A stretch of 38,521 nt of DNA, taken from the NCBI GenBank assembly GCA_902776975.1, contig CACYSI010000030.1, positions 1 through 38,521 on the forward strand. Reading direction: 5' to 3'. Numbering within the stretch: position 1 is the first letter of the stretch; each line of letters begins with the position of its first letter. The notes below the pieces were generated by a model that worked only from the letters and a program-made list of their open reading frames with translations, searched no databases and was not told where the DNA came from. The stretch comes from an uncultured Ruminococcus sp. Its GTDB lineage: Bacteria; Bacillota; Clostridia; Oscillospirales; Acutalibacteraceae. The translations under genes and the position numbers were made by a program. Shown piece by piece: positions 23,954-32,825 of the stretch.

Positions 23954-25459
23954 GTGTTTTATTACTCAACTCAGGATAAAAGTAATTCTGTCCTGTCCGC
24001 TCAGGCTATCGCTCAGGGCATAGCTCAGGACGGCGGCTTGTTTGTACCCGAGAGCTTTCCGCAGATCACCTCGGATGAGCTTAGCTCCATGCTCTCTATG
24101 TCCTACAGGGACAGAGCTAAGCTGATCATATCCAAGTATCTGACGGACTTCACGCCGGAGGAGATCGCCGACTGTGTTGACAGCGCTTATACCGCTGCTA
24201 AGTTCGGCTCGGATGATCCCGCTCCCATAGCCTCGGTCAAGTATAACGGCGCTGAGCTCAATCTGCTCGAGCTGTGGCACGGTCCCACCTGCGCCTTCAA
24301 GGATATGGCGCTGCAGATTCTGCCGCATTTTCTCACTAAGTCACTTAAGAAGGTCGGCGGCGGCAAGGACGCCGTCATCCTCGTAGCTACGTCGGGCGAT
24401 ACAGGCAAGGCGGCTCTCGAGGGCTTCAAGGACGTCGATCATACCAGGATCATCGTTTTCTATCCCGTTGACGGCGTGTCCGCTATGCAGAAGCATCAGA
24501 TGAACACCCAGGAGGGCGACAACGTCTATGTCTGCGCTATCCGCGGCAACTTTGACGACGCTCAGACGGCGGTCAAGAAGATATTTACCGATCCCGCGAC
24601 CTCTGAGATACTCGCCGACCATAACATGATGTTCTCGTCCGCAAACTCGATCAACTGGGGCAGACTGCTCCCGCAGATCGTTTACTATGTATCGGCGTAC
24701 TGTGATATGGTCAACCTCGGCAAGGTCAATCTCGGCGATAAGATCAACATCACTGTCCCGACAGGTAACTTCGGCAACATCCTCGCCGCCTACTATGCCC
24801 GCGAGATGGGACTGCCCGTAAAGCGCTTTATCTGCGCTTCCAACTCCAACAAGGTGCTCACGGATTTCATCAACACGGGCGTGTATGATAAAAACCGTGA
24901 TTTCTATACCACCGTTTCTCCCTCTATGGATATCCTCGTATCGTCTAACCTCGAGCGTCTGCTATTTGCTCTGTCGGGCAACAGTGATACACTGACCAAG
25001 AGCTATATGGACGCGCTCAAGACTAAGGGCGTATATGAGGTTACTCCCGAGATCAAAGAGAAGATACAGTCGTCCTTCTACGGCGGCTTTGCGGATGAGG
25101 ACGCTACCGCTCAGACAATCCACGATCTGTTTGAGCAGCAGAACTATCTTTGCGATACTCACACTGCCGTAGCGGTATCCGTATGCGACGCTTATATCAA
25201 GGCGACGGGCGATACCACACCGGTCGTCATAGCCTCGACGGCGAGCCCCTATAAGTTCAGCAAGGCTGTGCTCACCGCTCTCGATAAGGGCGATATGCCC
25301 GAGAGCGAGTTCGACATGGTCGAGAAACTGCATGAGCTTACGGGCGCTCAGGTCCCGGCTCCGCTGGCTTCTCTGCGCGGCAAGACCGCTCGCTTCGGTG
25401 ACGTCACCGACAAAGAGGATATGCAGGGCGTAGTCCTCAGAGCCTTAGGTATCGGCTGA
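23954..25459 (+). CDS. thrC: Threonine synthase
   Basis: Threonine synthase converts O-phosphohomoserine to threonine using PLP. The 501-residue length is that of the long form. It shows YYSTQDK at the start, an N-terminal DGGLFVPESFP motif, the PLP-lysine motif FKDMALQ (after LWHGPTCA), ATSGDTGKAALEGF and the NSINWGRLLPQ block. GTG 23954 is chosen over the in-frame ATG 23933 because AAGGAGG (23939-23945) is placed for the GTG and the homologous proteins start close to YYSTR. No homoserine kinase or dehydrogenase gene is adjacent. The stop overlaps the next gene (TGATG). Confidence 0.95.
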   Translation: MFYYSTQDKSNSVLSAQAIAQGIAQDGGLFVPESFPQITSDELSSMLSMSYRDRAKLIISKYLTDFTPEEIADCVDSAYTAAKFGSDDPAPIASVKYNGAELNLLELWHGPTCAFKDMALQILPHFLTKSLKKVGGGKDAVILVATSGDTGKAALEGFKDVDHTRIIVFYPVDGVSAMQKHQMNTQEGDNVYVCAIRGNFDDAQTAVKKIFTDPATSEILADHNMMFSSANSINWGRLLPQIVYYVSAYCDMVNLGKVNLGDKINITVPTGNFGNILAAYYAREMGLPVKRFICASNSNKVLTDFINTGVYDKNRDFYTTVSPSMDILVSSNLERLLFALSGNSDTLTKSYMDALKTKGVYEVTPEIKEKIQSSFYGGFADEDATAQTIHDLFEQQNYLCDTHTAVAVSVCDAYIKATGDTTPVVIASTASPYKFSKAVLTALDKGDMPESEFDMVEKLHELTGAQVPAPLASLRGKTARFGDVTDKEDMQGVVLRALGIG

Positions 25460-26148
25460 TGAGCCTTTTCGCTATCGCCGACCTGCATCTCTCTCTCGGC
25501 ACCGATAAGCCGATGGATGTATTTCACGGCTGGTCGGACTATGTCGAACGCCTTAAGACCAACTGGGAGCGTCTTGTTACCGATGACGACACCGTGGTCA
25601 TAGCCGGCGATATCTCATGGGCGATGAAGCTCGAAGAGTGCGACGCCGACTTTGGGTTCATCAACTCCCTGCCGGGCGCTAAGATACTTCTCAAGGGCAA
25701 CCACGATTATTGGTGGCAGACTAAGAAGAAGATCGACGATTACCTGCTCGCTAAGGGCTTTGATACCATAAAGGTGCTGTTTAACAACGCCTATGAGGCG
25801 GACGGCAGAGCGATATGCGGTACGCGTGGCTGGTACTACGATAAAGAGGGCGATCACGATATGAAGGTGATCAACCGTGAGATCGGCAGACTCAGGCTCT
25901 CGTATAACGAGGCACTGAAGTTAGGTAAGCCAATAGTCGCTTTCCTGCACTATCCGCCCGTATACGGAGATGTGGAGTGTGAGGAGATCATGGCGGCGCT
26001 GCAGGAGCTCGGCATCACCGATTGCTGGTACGGTCATCTGCACGGCGAGCGTACTCACCGCAACGCTGTCACGGGCATGTACAAGGGCATTGATTTTCAC
26101 CTTATAGCCTGTGATTATACGGGTTTTACCCCGATTTTAGTCAGATAA
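25459..26148 (+). CDS. Metallophosphoesterase (calcineurin-like)
   Basis: A 229-residue calcineurin-like phosphoesterase. Metal-site motifs are D8-x-H10 (ADLHLS), D51 (AGDISW), N81-H82-D83 (GNHDYWW), HYPP and GHLHGE near the C-terminus. The substrate cannot be told from sequence. The ATG at 25459 overlaps the thrC TGA, so it is translated with thrC; the functional link to threonine synthesis is unclear and may be only operonic. Similar single-domain proteins are widely conserved in Clostridia. Confidence 0.9.
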   Translation: MSLFAIADLHLSLGTDKPMDVFHGWSDYVERLKTNWERLVTDDDTVVIAGDISWAMKLEECDADFGFINSLPGAKILLKGNHDYWWQTKKKIDDYLLAKGFDTIKVLFNNAYEADGRAICGTRGWYYDKEGDHDMKVINREIGRLRLSYNEALKLGKPIVAFLHYPPVYGDVECEEIMAALQELGITDCWYGHLHGERTHRNAVTGMYKGIDFHLIACDYTGFTPILVR

Positions 26149-26235
26149 CGGTAAATATTTACATTTTATACATAGTAATTTTTGACCGTATGTGATATAT
26201 TATTCCAGATAAAAAAGTTTTAGGAGGAAAATAAA

Positions 26236-27513
26236 ATGGCATTAAAATCATCCGCTTTGACAGAAGCGAACACTTATGAGGTAGAAGTATCGGTAGACGG
26301 CGAGACCTTTATGAACGCTGTCAATAAGGTATATAAGAAAGAAGTCAAGAAGATCACCGTTCCCGGTTTCCGCAAGGGCAAGGCTCCCAGAGCCGTCATC
26401 GAGAAGATGTACGGTAAGGACGTTTTCTATGAGGACGCTATGCAGGATTGCTATCCCGACGCTCTCGACGCCGCCTGCAAAGAGGCTGACCTCAAGGTAG
26501 TCACCGTTACAGGACTTGAGGCTCTCGACGCGGGCGCCGACGGCTTCACCTTCAAGGCTACGGTCATCGTTGAGCCTGAGATCGACATCAAGGACTACAA
26601 GGGCATCGAGGTTGAGAAGCTCTCTACCGAGGTCACCGAGGAACTCATCGACGAAGAGATCGAGCGTGTACGCGACCGCAACAGCCGTATGGTCACAGTT
26701 GAGGATCGCGCCGCCGAGGACGGCGATACAGCCGTGATCGACTTTGAGGGCTTCTGCGACGGCGAGGCATTTGAGGGCGGCAAGGCTGAAGAGTACAACC
26801 TCGTGCTCGGCTCAGGCAACTTCATCCCCGGCTTTGAGGAGCAGATCGTAGGTCACAACACCGGCGACGAGTTCACCATCGACGTCAAGTTCCCCGAAGA
26901 GTACCAGAGCGAGCAGCTTAAGGGCAAGGACGCTCAGTTCAAGATCAAGCTGCATGAGATCAAGACTAAGGAGCTGCCTGAGGTAGACGACGACTTCGTC
27001 AAGGATGTATCCGAAAAGGATACCGTAGCCGAGTATCGCGACGAGCTCAAGGAGCAGATCCAGAAGCGTCTCGACGGCGAGGCTGAGCGCGACCTCGACG
27101 ACAAGCTCACTAACGTAATCATCGAGAAGATCGAGGGCGAGATCCCCGAGCAGATGTTTGACAACGAAGCTCAGAATATGCTTCGCGAGATGGATATGCG
27201 TCTGCGTCAGCAGGGCATGGACCTCGACACATACATGAAGTACACCGGTATGGATATGGAGGCTGTACGCAAGATGTACAGACCCGAGGCTGAGCGCAGA
27301 GTCAAGATGCGTCTCGCTCTTGAGAAGATAGCTAAGCTCGAGGACATCCATCCCACAGAGGATGATATCAACGCCGAGTACGACAAGATGGCTGAGATCT
27401 ATAACATGGAGGCGGATAAGGTCAAGGAGATCATCCCCGTTGAGGGCGTTACCGAGGATCTCGGCGTACAGCTCGCCATGAAGCTCGTTAAGGATACAGC
27501 AGTTATCAAGTAA
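26236..27513 (+). CDS. tig: Trigger factor (ribosome-associated chaperone)
   Basis: Trigger factor binds the ribosome exit tunnel and shields nascent chains. The 425-residue protein has the ribosome-binding loop GFRKGKAPR (44-52), a central FKBP-type prolyl isomerase domain (about 150-240; DFEGFCDGEAFEGG, FIPGFEEQIVGHNTGDEF) and a helical C-terminal chaperone domain rich in charged residues. TAGGAGGAAAATAAA precedes ATG 26236. Upstream 26149-26235 is AT-rich but I could not assign a -35/-10 pair with confidence. It is followed by clpP and clpX, the classic tig-clpP-clpX order. Confidence 0.97.
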   Translation: MALKSSALTEANTYEVEVSVDGETFMNAVNKVYKKEVKKITVPGFRKGKAPRAVIEKMYGKDVFYEDAMQDCYPDALDAACKEADLKVVTVTGLEALDAGADGFTFKATVIVEPEIDIKDYKGIEVEKLSTEVTEELIDEEIERVRDRNSRMVTVEDRAAEDGDTAVIDFEGFCDGEAFEGGKAEEYNLVLGSGNFIPGFEEQIVGHNTGDEFTIDVKFPEEYQSEQLKGKDAQFKIKLHEIKTKELPEVDDDFVKDVSEKDTVAEYRDELKEQIQKRLDGEAERDLDDKLTNVIIEKIEGEIPEQMFDNEAQNMLREMDMRLRQQGMDLDTYMKYTGMDMEAVRKMYRPEAERRVKMRLALEKIAKLEDIHPTEDDINAEYDKMAEIYNMEADKVKEIIPVEGVTEDLGVQLAMKLVKDTAVIK

Positions 27514-27589
27514 GAAATAAGATATAATTAATCAGAAGTAAACAGGTCGGCACTGCCGAGCTGAAACGAATAATTATCAGTATAATAAT

Positions 27590-27603
27590 AATACTATAGT
27601 ATT
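27590..27603. repeat. 14-bp perfect palindrome before clpP
   Basis: AATACTATAGTATT, a perfect self-complementary sequence ending just before the clpP ribosome binding site. Possible operator or mRNA structure; it does not resemble CIRCE or a CtsR box. Confidence 0.5.
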
Positions 27604-27620
27604 ACGAAAGGGTGATATAT

Positions 27621-28202
27621 TTGGCATTAGTACCATATGTAGTAGAACAGACAAGCAGAGGCGAGCGTTCTTATGATATTTTCTCCCGTCTGCTCAACGA
27701 TAGAATAGTTATGCTCAACGAGGAGGTCAACTCCGCTACAGCGAGTCTCGTGGTGGCTCAGCTGCTCTTCCTTGAGGGTCAGGATCCCAATAAGGATATC
27801 AGTCTGTATATCAACTCTCCCGGCGGCTCTGTTACCGACGGTATGGCTATATACGATACCATGCAGTACATCAAGTGCGACGTCTCCACTATCTGCATGG
27901 GTATGGCGGCGTCTATGGGCGCGTTCCTGCTCGCTGCAGGCGCTAAGGGCAAGCGCTACGCTCTGCCTAACGCCGATATCATGATCCACCAGCCCTCCGG
28001 CGGCGCTCAGGGTCAGGCTACCGATATCGAGATCCACACCAAGCATATCCTGCATACCAAGCAGAAGCTCAACGAGATCTTAGCCGCTAACACGGGCCAG
28101 CCTCTCGACGTCATCAAGGCGGACACAGAGCGCGACAACTTTATGACCGCTCAGCAGGCGCTCGAGTACGGTCTTATCGACAAGGTCATCGAGCACAGAT
28201 AA
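27621..28202 (+). CDS. clpP: ATP-dependent Clp protease proteolytic subunit
   Basis: ClpP forms the double-heptamer serine protease chamber that works with ClpX. The 193-residue protein has the catalytic triad S98 (GMAASMG), H123 (MIHQPSGG) and D172. The preferred start is TTG 27621 ([20 protein letters not shown]), matching other ClpPs, with AAAGGGTG (27607-27614) properly spaced; the in-frame GTG 27612 overlaps that site. No propeptide is evident beyond the usual few residues. It is a single copy in the window; clpX follows 46 bases later. Confidence 0.97.
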   Translation: MALVPYVVEQTSRGERSYDIFSRLLNDRIVMLNEEVNSATASLVVAQLLFLEGQDPNKDISLYINSPGGSVTDGMAIYDTMQYIKCDVSTICMGMAASMGAFLLAAGAKGKRYALPNADIMIHQPSGGAQGQATDIEIHTKHILHTKQKLNEILAANTGQPLDVIKADTERDNFMTAQQALEYGLIDKVIEHR

Positions 28203-28235
28203 TATGCATACGGGATAGATCATTTCCCGTGCATA
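28202..28235 (+). other. Hairpin between clpP and clpX
   Basis: TATGCA-(TA)-CGGGA pairs with TCCCG-TGCATA with a 2-base bulge and a loop of about 9 bases. There is no T-run, so it is more likely an mRNA processing or stabilising structure than a terminator. Confidence 0.5.
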
Positions 28236-28248
28236 CAAGGAGTTAATT

Positions 28249-29541
28249 ATGGCAGGTAAAAAACAGGATGATAAGGTCTACTGCTCTTTCTGCGGCAAGC
28301 CGCAGGAGATGGTCGGACGCCTTATAGCGGGCAACGGAGTTTACATCTGCGACCAGTGCGTGGATCTGTGTATGTCGTTTTTGGAGGACGCCGAGGACGA
28401 CAGCCGCGCAAAGCCCGAGGCGGTCACTGATAAGGCCGAAAAGCTGCTCAAACCGGCAGAGATCAAGGCTATCCTTGACGACTATGTTATCGGTCAGGAC
28501 ACGGCTAAAAAGACTCTCGCCGTAGCGGTATATAACCACTATAAGCGAGTGTTCAAAAAGGACGTCGACGTCGACTTCGCTAAGTCGAACGTGCTCATGC
28601 TCGGCCCGACCGGCGTAGGCAAGACTCTGCTCGCTCAGACTCTCGCCAAGGCGCTTGACGTACCCTTCGCTATCGCCGACGCCACCACCCTGACAGAGGC
28701 GGGATATGTCGGCGAGGATGTCGAGAACATACTGCTCAAGCTGATACAGGCGGCTGACTATGATATTGCTCTCGCCGAGAGAGGTATCATCTATATAGAC
28801 GAGATCGACAAGATCGCCCGCAAGTCCGAGAACCCCTCCATAACCCGCGATGTCAGCGGCGAGGGCGTTCAGCAGGCTCTGCTCAAGATCGTTGAGGGCA
28901 CGGTTGCCAACGTGCCTCCTCAGGGCGGCAGAAAGCATCCCCAGCAGGAGTTTTTGCAGATAGATACCAAGAATATCCTGTTCATCTGCGCGGGAGCTTT
29001 TGACGGACTGGATAAGGTGGTCAAAAAGCGCCTCGGATCATCCGTGCTCGGCTTTGAGGCTGATGTTTCGGATACTAACGATAAGCTCGAGAAAGAGTGG
29101 ATGAAGCACGTTACCGCTCACGATCTGATCAAGTTCGGTATCATACCCGAGCTGATAGGCAGACTGCCGGTCATAGCGGCGCTGTCAGACCTCAGTGAAG
29201 AGGATCTCGTGCGTGTGCTTACCGAGCCTAAGAACTCTATCGTAGCCCAGTATAAGCACCTGTTCAAGCTCGATGATGTAGAGCTGCTCTTCGAGAAGGA
29301 GGCGCTCTTCGCCATAGCTAAGATCGCCCGCGAACAGAACACGGGCGCGCGCGGACTGCGAGGAATCATCGAGAATCTGCTTATGGATCTGATGTTTGAG
29401 ACTCCGTCCGACGACAGTATCTCAAAGATCATTATCACTAAGGGAGTTGTAGAGGACGGCGCTCAGCCCGAGATCATCCGCGAGCGTACCGCCTTTGATA
29501 CGGCTCTCGAATTCGGCGAGAATCAGGACAACGCTTCTTGA
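28249..29541 (+). CDS. clpX: ATP-dependent Clp protease ATPase subunit ClpX
   Basis: ClpX is the AAA+ unfoldase feeding substrates to ClpP. The 430-residue protein has the N-terminal zinc-binding domain with C12, C15, C34 and C37 (CSFC and CDQC), a Walker A GPTGVGKT (about 122-129), Walker [12 protein letters not shown] (about 182-192), and sensor 2 ARGLRGI region near 366; the ClpP-contacting IGF-type loop reads VLGF (about 271). CAAGGAG precedes ATG 28249. It follows clpP and precedes lon, a Bacillus-like arrangement. Confidence 0.97.
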   Translation: MAGKKQDDKVYCSFCGKPQEMVGRLIAGNGVYICDQCVDLCMSFLEDAEDDSRAKPEAVTDKAEKLLKPAEIKAILDDYVIGQDTAKKTLAVAVYNHYKRVFKKDVDVDFAKSNVLMLGPTGVGKTLLAQTLAKALDVPFAIADATTLTEAGYVGEDVENILLKLIQAADYDIALAERGIIYIDEIDKIARKSENPSITRDVSGEGVQQALLKIVEGTVANVPPQGGRKHPQQEFLQIDTKNILFICAGAFDGLDKVVKKRLGSSVLGFEADVSDTNDKLEKEWMKHVTAHDLIKFGIIPELIGRLPVIAALSDLSEEDLVRVLTEPKNSIVAQYKHLFKLDDVELLFEKEALFAIAKIAREQNTGARGLRGIIENLLMDLMFETPSDDSISKIIITKGVVEDGAQPEIIRERTAFDTALEFGENQDNAS

Positions 29542-29551
29542 TTTGATAATA

Positions 29552-29594
29552 GTCATTGCGAAGCCCCTTTAGGGGGCTGTGGCAATCTCAACCG
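29552..29594 (-). repeat. REP-like palindromic repeat, copy 2
   Basis: Reverse complement matches copy 1 (8868-8909) in CGGTTGAGATTGCCAC and CGCAATGAC, with a central hairpin AGCCCC-TTTA-(G)GGGGCT that differs in sequence but still pairs. Confidence 0.75.
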
Positions 29595-29608
29595 ATTTGT
29601 ATTGCGAT

Positions 29609-29646
29609 AAAGGCTGTATGTTTTAGCGTACAGCCTTTGAAATATT
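29609..29646 (+). terminator. Probable terminator after clpX
   Basis: Perfect 10-bp stem AAAGGCTGTA / TACAGCCTTT (29609-29618, 29629-29638). The following GAAATATTTATG is only moderately T-rich. Confidence 0.65.
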
Positions 29647-29667
29647 TATGTAACCACCGATTATAAT
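29637..29667 (+). promoter_or_regulatory. Putative promoter of lon
   Basis: TTGAAA (29637-29642) and TATAAT (29662-29667) with a long 19-bp spacer. The -10 lies inside the left arm of a perfect inverted repeat. Confidence 0.4.
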
Positions 29668-29684
29668 TCTAAAATAGAATTATA
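29662..29684. promoter_or_regulatory. Candidate operator: 10-3-10 inverted repeat at the lon promoter
   Basis: TATAATTCTA-AAA-TAGAATTATA, perfect dyad symmetry. It is not CIRCE or a CtsR site. A regulator binding here would block the -10 region. Confidence 0.55.
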
Positions 29685-29720
29685 GCTATATTCATTTTTA
29701 TTGATGTGAGGAGGAATGAT

Positions 29721-32126
29721 ATGGCAAACACAACGGATAATTGCATTAATTTGCCTGTTCTGCCTCTCAGGGGAGTAGTCATGTTCCCCAAGATGATGCT
29801 GAACTTTGACGTCAACCGCAAGCGTTCCAAAAAAGCTGTCGATATGGCTGTCAGCGGCGATCAGTTGATCTTTCTGACCGCCCAGATGGACGCGGGCATC
29901 AATGAGCCGTCGGTAGACGATATATATAAGGTAGGTGTAGTCTGCCGCGTCAAGCAGGTAGTCAGAGAAGACAACAAGGCTATGCGTGTGGTAGTCGAGG
30001 GCTTATGGCGCGGCGCTATCAAAGAGACCGTACCCTGCGACGGCTGTATGTACGCGGCTATAGAGCCCTACGGCAACTCAAAAAAGCATAATCTGACTAC
30101 ACGCGACATAGCTCTCATGCGATCGCTTAAGGCTACATTTGAGCGATATATGGAGCTTACTCCCAAGCTGCCGGCAGATATACTCTTCAAGATAGGTATG
30201 TCCAACGAGCCGGGTGAGCTTGCCGATTTTGTCGCATCCAACATCATCCTTGATGTTGAGATCAAGCAGATCATTCTCGAGACAGTCAACCTCTCCGACC
30301 GCCTCGAGGTGCTCATCGACGCTATGCAAAACGAGATATTCATCATGAGCGTCGAGCAGGATATCATGGATAAGGCTAAGGCGCGCATCGACCAGAGCCA
30401 GCGAGACTACTTCCTGCGCGAGCAGATGAACGTCATCCGCGAGGAGCTGGGCGACGGCGGCGAGTTCAATGATATAGACGAGCTGCGCAAGAAGATCGCC
30501 GATATGAAGCTCCCCGAAGAGGTCGAGACCGCTTTGATGAAGGAGTGCTCGCGTCTTGAGCGACTGCCAGTAGGCACTAACGAGTCGAGCGTCATCGAGA
30601 CATACATAGACACAGTCCTCGAACTGCCGTGGAATACAACTACAGAGGAGAATATAGACCTCGAGGCTGTCAGAGCCCAGCTCGACAGCGACCACTACGG
30701 ACTCGATAAGGTCAAGAAGCGTATCATAGAGCAGCTCGCCGTGCGTAAGCTAAGCGATAAGGCTAAGGGTCAGATAATCTGTCTTGTAGGTCCTCCCGGC
30801 GTGGGCAAGACCTCCATAGCCATGAGCATAGGCAAGGCCATCGGGCGCAACAGCTACAGGGTAGCTCTCGGCGGCGTGCGTGACGAGGCGGAGATACGCG
30901 GTCATCGCCGCACATATATAGCCTCTATGCCCGGCAGGATCATTAACGCCCTTCGCAAGTGCGGCTCACGCAATCCGCTTCTGATACTGGATGAGGTGGA
31001 TAAGCTCAGCTCAGACTATAAGGGCGATCCGTCCTCGGCTCTGCTCGAGGTACTCGACAGCGAGCAGAACTATGCTTTCACAGATCATTATATCGATCTG
31101 CCGTTCGATCTGAGCGACGTTATGTTCATCACTACGGCTAACGATCCCGACGCCATCCCCGCGCCGTTGAAGGACAGGATGGACGTCATCGAGCTGCCGT
31201 CATATACAAGGGTCGAAAAGTTCAATATAGCCAAGCGTCATCTTCTGCCTAAGCAGATGAAGCTCAGCGGAATACGCCGCAAGAACTTCCGTATGACGGA
31301 CAAGGCTATATACGCGGTCATCGACTTCTATACACGCGAGGCGGGCGTTCGTAACCTTGAGCGTGAGCTGTCGGCTATACTCCGCAAGGCGGCGGTAGCT
31401 ATACTCTCAGACCCCGACGCTGTGGTCAGAGTCAGCGACAAAAACCTCGAAGCGTATCTCGGCGTCAAAAAGTATCTTGACGATATCTCAGCCAAGAAGG
31501 ATGAGGTCGGCACCGTCAACGGTCTTGCGTGGACTTCTGTAGGCGGTACTCTGCTGCCTCTCGAGTGTGTCGTCATGCCCGGCAGCGGTAAGCTGGAGCT
31601 GACAGGCTCTCTCGGCGACGTTATGCAGGAGAGCGGCAAGGCGGCTGTTACAGCCATCCGCACCAGAGCAGAAAAGTATAATATCGACCCCGATTTTTAT
31701 AAGGATCGCGATATTCATATCCATGCCTTGGAGGGCGCCGTGCCTAAGGACGGACCCTCGGCAGGAGTTACCATAGCCACCGCGCTTTGCTCGGCGCTCA
31801 CCGGTATACCCGTCCGCGCCGATGTCGCCATGACCGGTGAGATCAGCATCAGCGGTAAGGTGCTGCCCATAGGCGGACTCAAGGAGAAGAGTATGGCGGC
31901 GTATAAGGCTGGCATACATGATGTTATCATACCTAAGGAGAACGAGCGCGATCTCGCCGAGTTCGATCCCGAGATACGCGAGAACATCTCGTATCATCCC
32001 GTCGAGAGTGTAGACGAGGTGCTCGAGCTTGCGCTCAAAACAGAGAAAAAGGCTGTGAAAAAGGCTTCTTCTCCGCGCAAAAAGACTGTAAAACCCTCGG
32101 CGAAACGTCCTGAAGCCAACGCTTGA
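29721..32126 (+). CDS. lon: ATP-dependent protease Lon
   Basis: Lon is a cytoplasmic AAA+ protease degrading damaged and regulatory proteins. The 801-residue protein has the N-terminal substrate-binding domain ([15 protein letters not shown]), Walker [10 protein letters not shown] (357-365), Walker [11 protein letters not shown], and the C-terminal protease domain with catalytic S680 in PKDGPSAGV and a Lys near 722 in [10 protein letters not shown]. This is the LonA type. ATG 29721 is preceded by GAGGAGG; an in-frame GTG at 29706 includes the ribosome binding site and is rejected. After the protease domain there is a Lys/Arg-rich tail ([16 protein letters not shown] and on). ysxC follows after 11 bases. 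Confidence 0.97.
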   Translation: MANTTDNCINLPVLPLRGVVMFPKMMLNFDVNRKRSKKAVDMAVSGDQLIFLTAQMDAGINEPSVDDIYKVGVVCRVKQVVREDNKAMRVVVEGLWRGAIKETVPCDGCMYAAIEPYGNSKKHNLTTRDIALMRSLKATFERYMELTPKLPADILFKIGMSNEPGELADFVASNIILDVEIKQIILETVNLSDRLEVLIDAMQNEIFIMSVEQDIMDKAKARIDQSQRDYFLREQMNVIREELGDGGEFNDIDELRKKIADMKLPEEVETALMKECSRLERLPVGTNESSVIETYIDTVLELPWNTTTEENIDLEAVRAQLDSDHYGLDKVKKRIIEQLAVRKLSDKAKGQIICLVGPPGVGKTSIAMSIGKAIGRNSYRVALGGVRDEAEIRGHRRTYIASMPGRIINALRKCGSRNPLLILDEVDKLSSDYKGDPSSALLEVLDSEQNYAFTDHYIDLPFDLSDVMFITTANDPDAIPAPLKDRMDVIELPSYTRVEKFNIAKRHLLPKQMKLSGIRRKNFRMTDKAIYAVIDFYTREAGVRNLERELSAILRKAAVAILSDPDAVVRVSDKNLEAYLGVKKYLDDISAKKDEVGTVNGLAWTSVGGTLLPLECVVMPGSGKLELTGSLGDVMQESGKAAVTAIRTRAEKYNIDPDFYKDRDIHIHALEGAVPKDGPSAGVTIATALCSALTGIPVRADVAMTGEISISGKVLPIGGLKEKSMAAYKAGIHDVIIPKENERDLAEFDPEIRENISYHPVESVDEVLELALKTEKKAVKKASSPRKKTVKPSAKRPEANA

Positions 32127-32137
32127 TCGGAGGCGCT

Positions 32138-32716
32138 ATGCTAAACGTAGAATTTACTTATTCGGCGGGACTCAGCTCTCAGCTCAGACCCGATGATCGT
32201 CCCGACGTGGTCTTTTCGGGTCGTTCAAACGTCGGCAAATCATCGCTGATAAACAAGCTCTGCAACCGAAAGGCGCTGGCGCGTGTCAGCTCTAAGCCCG
32301 GAAAGACAGCGACCGTAAACTTTTTTGACGCGGGTGATTTCAACCTCGTAGACCTGCCCGGCTATGGCTACGCCAAGGTCAGCAAGGTCGAAAAGCTCCG
32401 TTGGGCTGAGCTTGTAGAGGGCTATTTTGCCGCCGGCAGAAACATAGCTCTTGTTGTGCAGATCATAGATATGCGCCACAAGCCCTCAGCCGATGATATG
32501 AATATGATCAACTATCTGTACGACAGCGGTATCCCGTTCATCATCGTGATGACTAAAGCGGACAAGCTCAATAATGGCGAGTACGCCGCTCAACTCGAGC
32601 AGATGTCTAAGCTCTTTGCCGATTATGAGGGAGTAGGTCTGTACCCGTTCTCGGCTCTCAGCGGCGACGGAGCGCAGGCGATAACCGATGCGATACAGGC
32701 GTATCTTTCGGCTTGA
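32138..32716 (+). CDS. ysxC: Ribosome biogenesis GTPase YsxC/EngB
   Basis: YsxC (EngB/YihA) is an essential GTPase in 50S subunit assembly in Bacillus. The 192-residue protein has G1 GRSNVGKSS (about 28-36), G3 DLPGYGYAKV, G4 TKAD and G5 SALSG. ATG 32138 has GGAGG (32129-32133) upstream; an in-frame TTG at 32123 would overlap lon, but gives MIGGAMLN with the ribosome binding site inside the gene, so it is rejected. The lon-ysxC pairing is the same as in Bacillus. No terminator is visible afterwards. Confidence 0.96.
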   Translation: MLNVEFTYSAGLSSQLRPDDRPDVVFSGRSNVGKSSLINKLCNRKALARVSSKPGKTATVNFFDAGDFNLVDLPGYGYAKVSKVEKLRWAELVEGYFAAGRNIALVVQIIDMRHKPSADDMNMINYLYDSGIPFIIVMTKADKLNNGEYAAQLEQMSKLFADYEGVGLYPFSALSGDGAQAITDAIQAYLSA

Positions 32717-32769
32717 TACAGCGTTCAGCGAAAAATGCGATCACTAAGCTGTTCGGAGCAGAGGTGATC

Positions 32770-32807
32770 TCATCTGAGTAAATCTGTTCAGATTATCTGA
32801 GATAGAT
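32770..32807 (+). other. Extended hairpin upstream of the decarboxylase gene
   Basis: Outer ATCTCA / TGAGAT and inner AATCTG-TT-CAGATT in the 109-base gap before the next gene, ending close to its AGGGAGGT ribosome binding site. I could not match it to a lysine riboswitch, which would need about 170 bases. Confidence 0.4.
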
Positions 32808-32825
32808 ACATAGGGAGGTATTAGT

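Noticed and set aside
32717-32825. Lysine riboswitch before the decarboxylase gene
   Set aside because: The gap is too short and lacks recognisable lysine-riboswitch core sequences.
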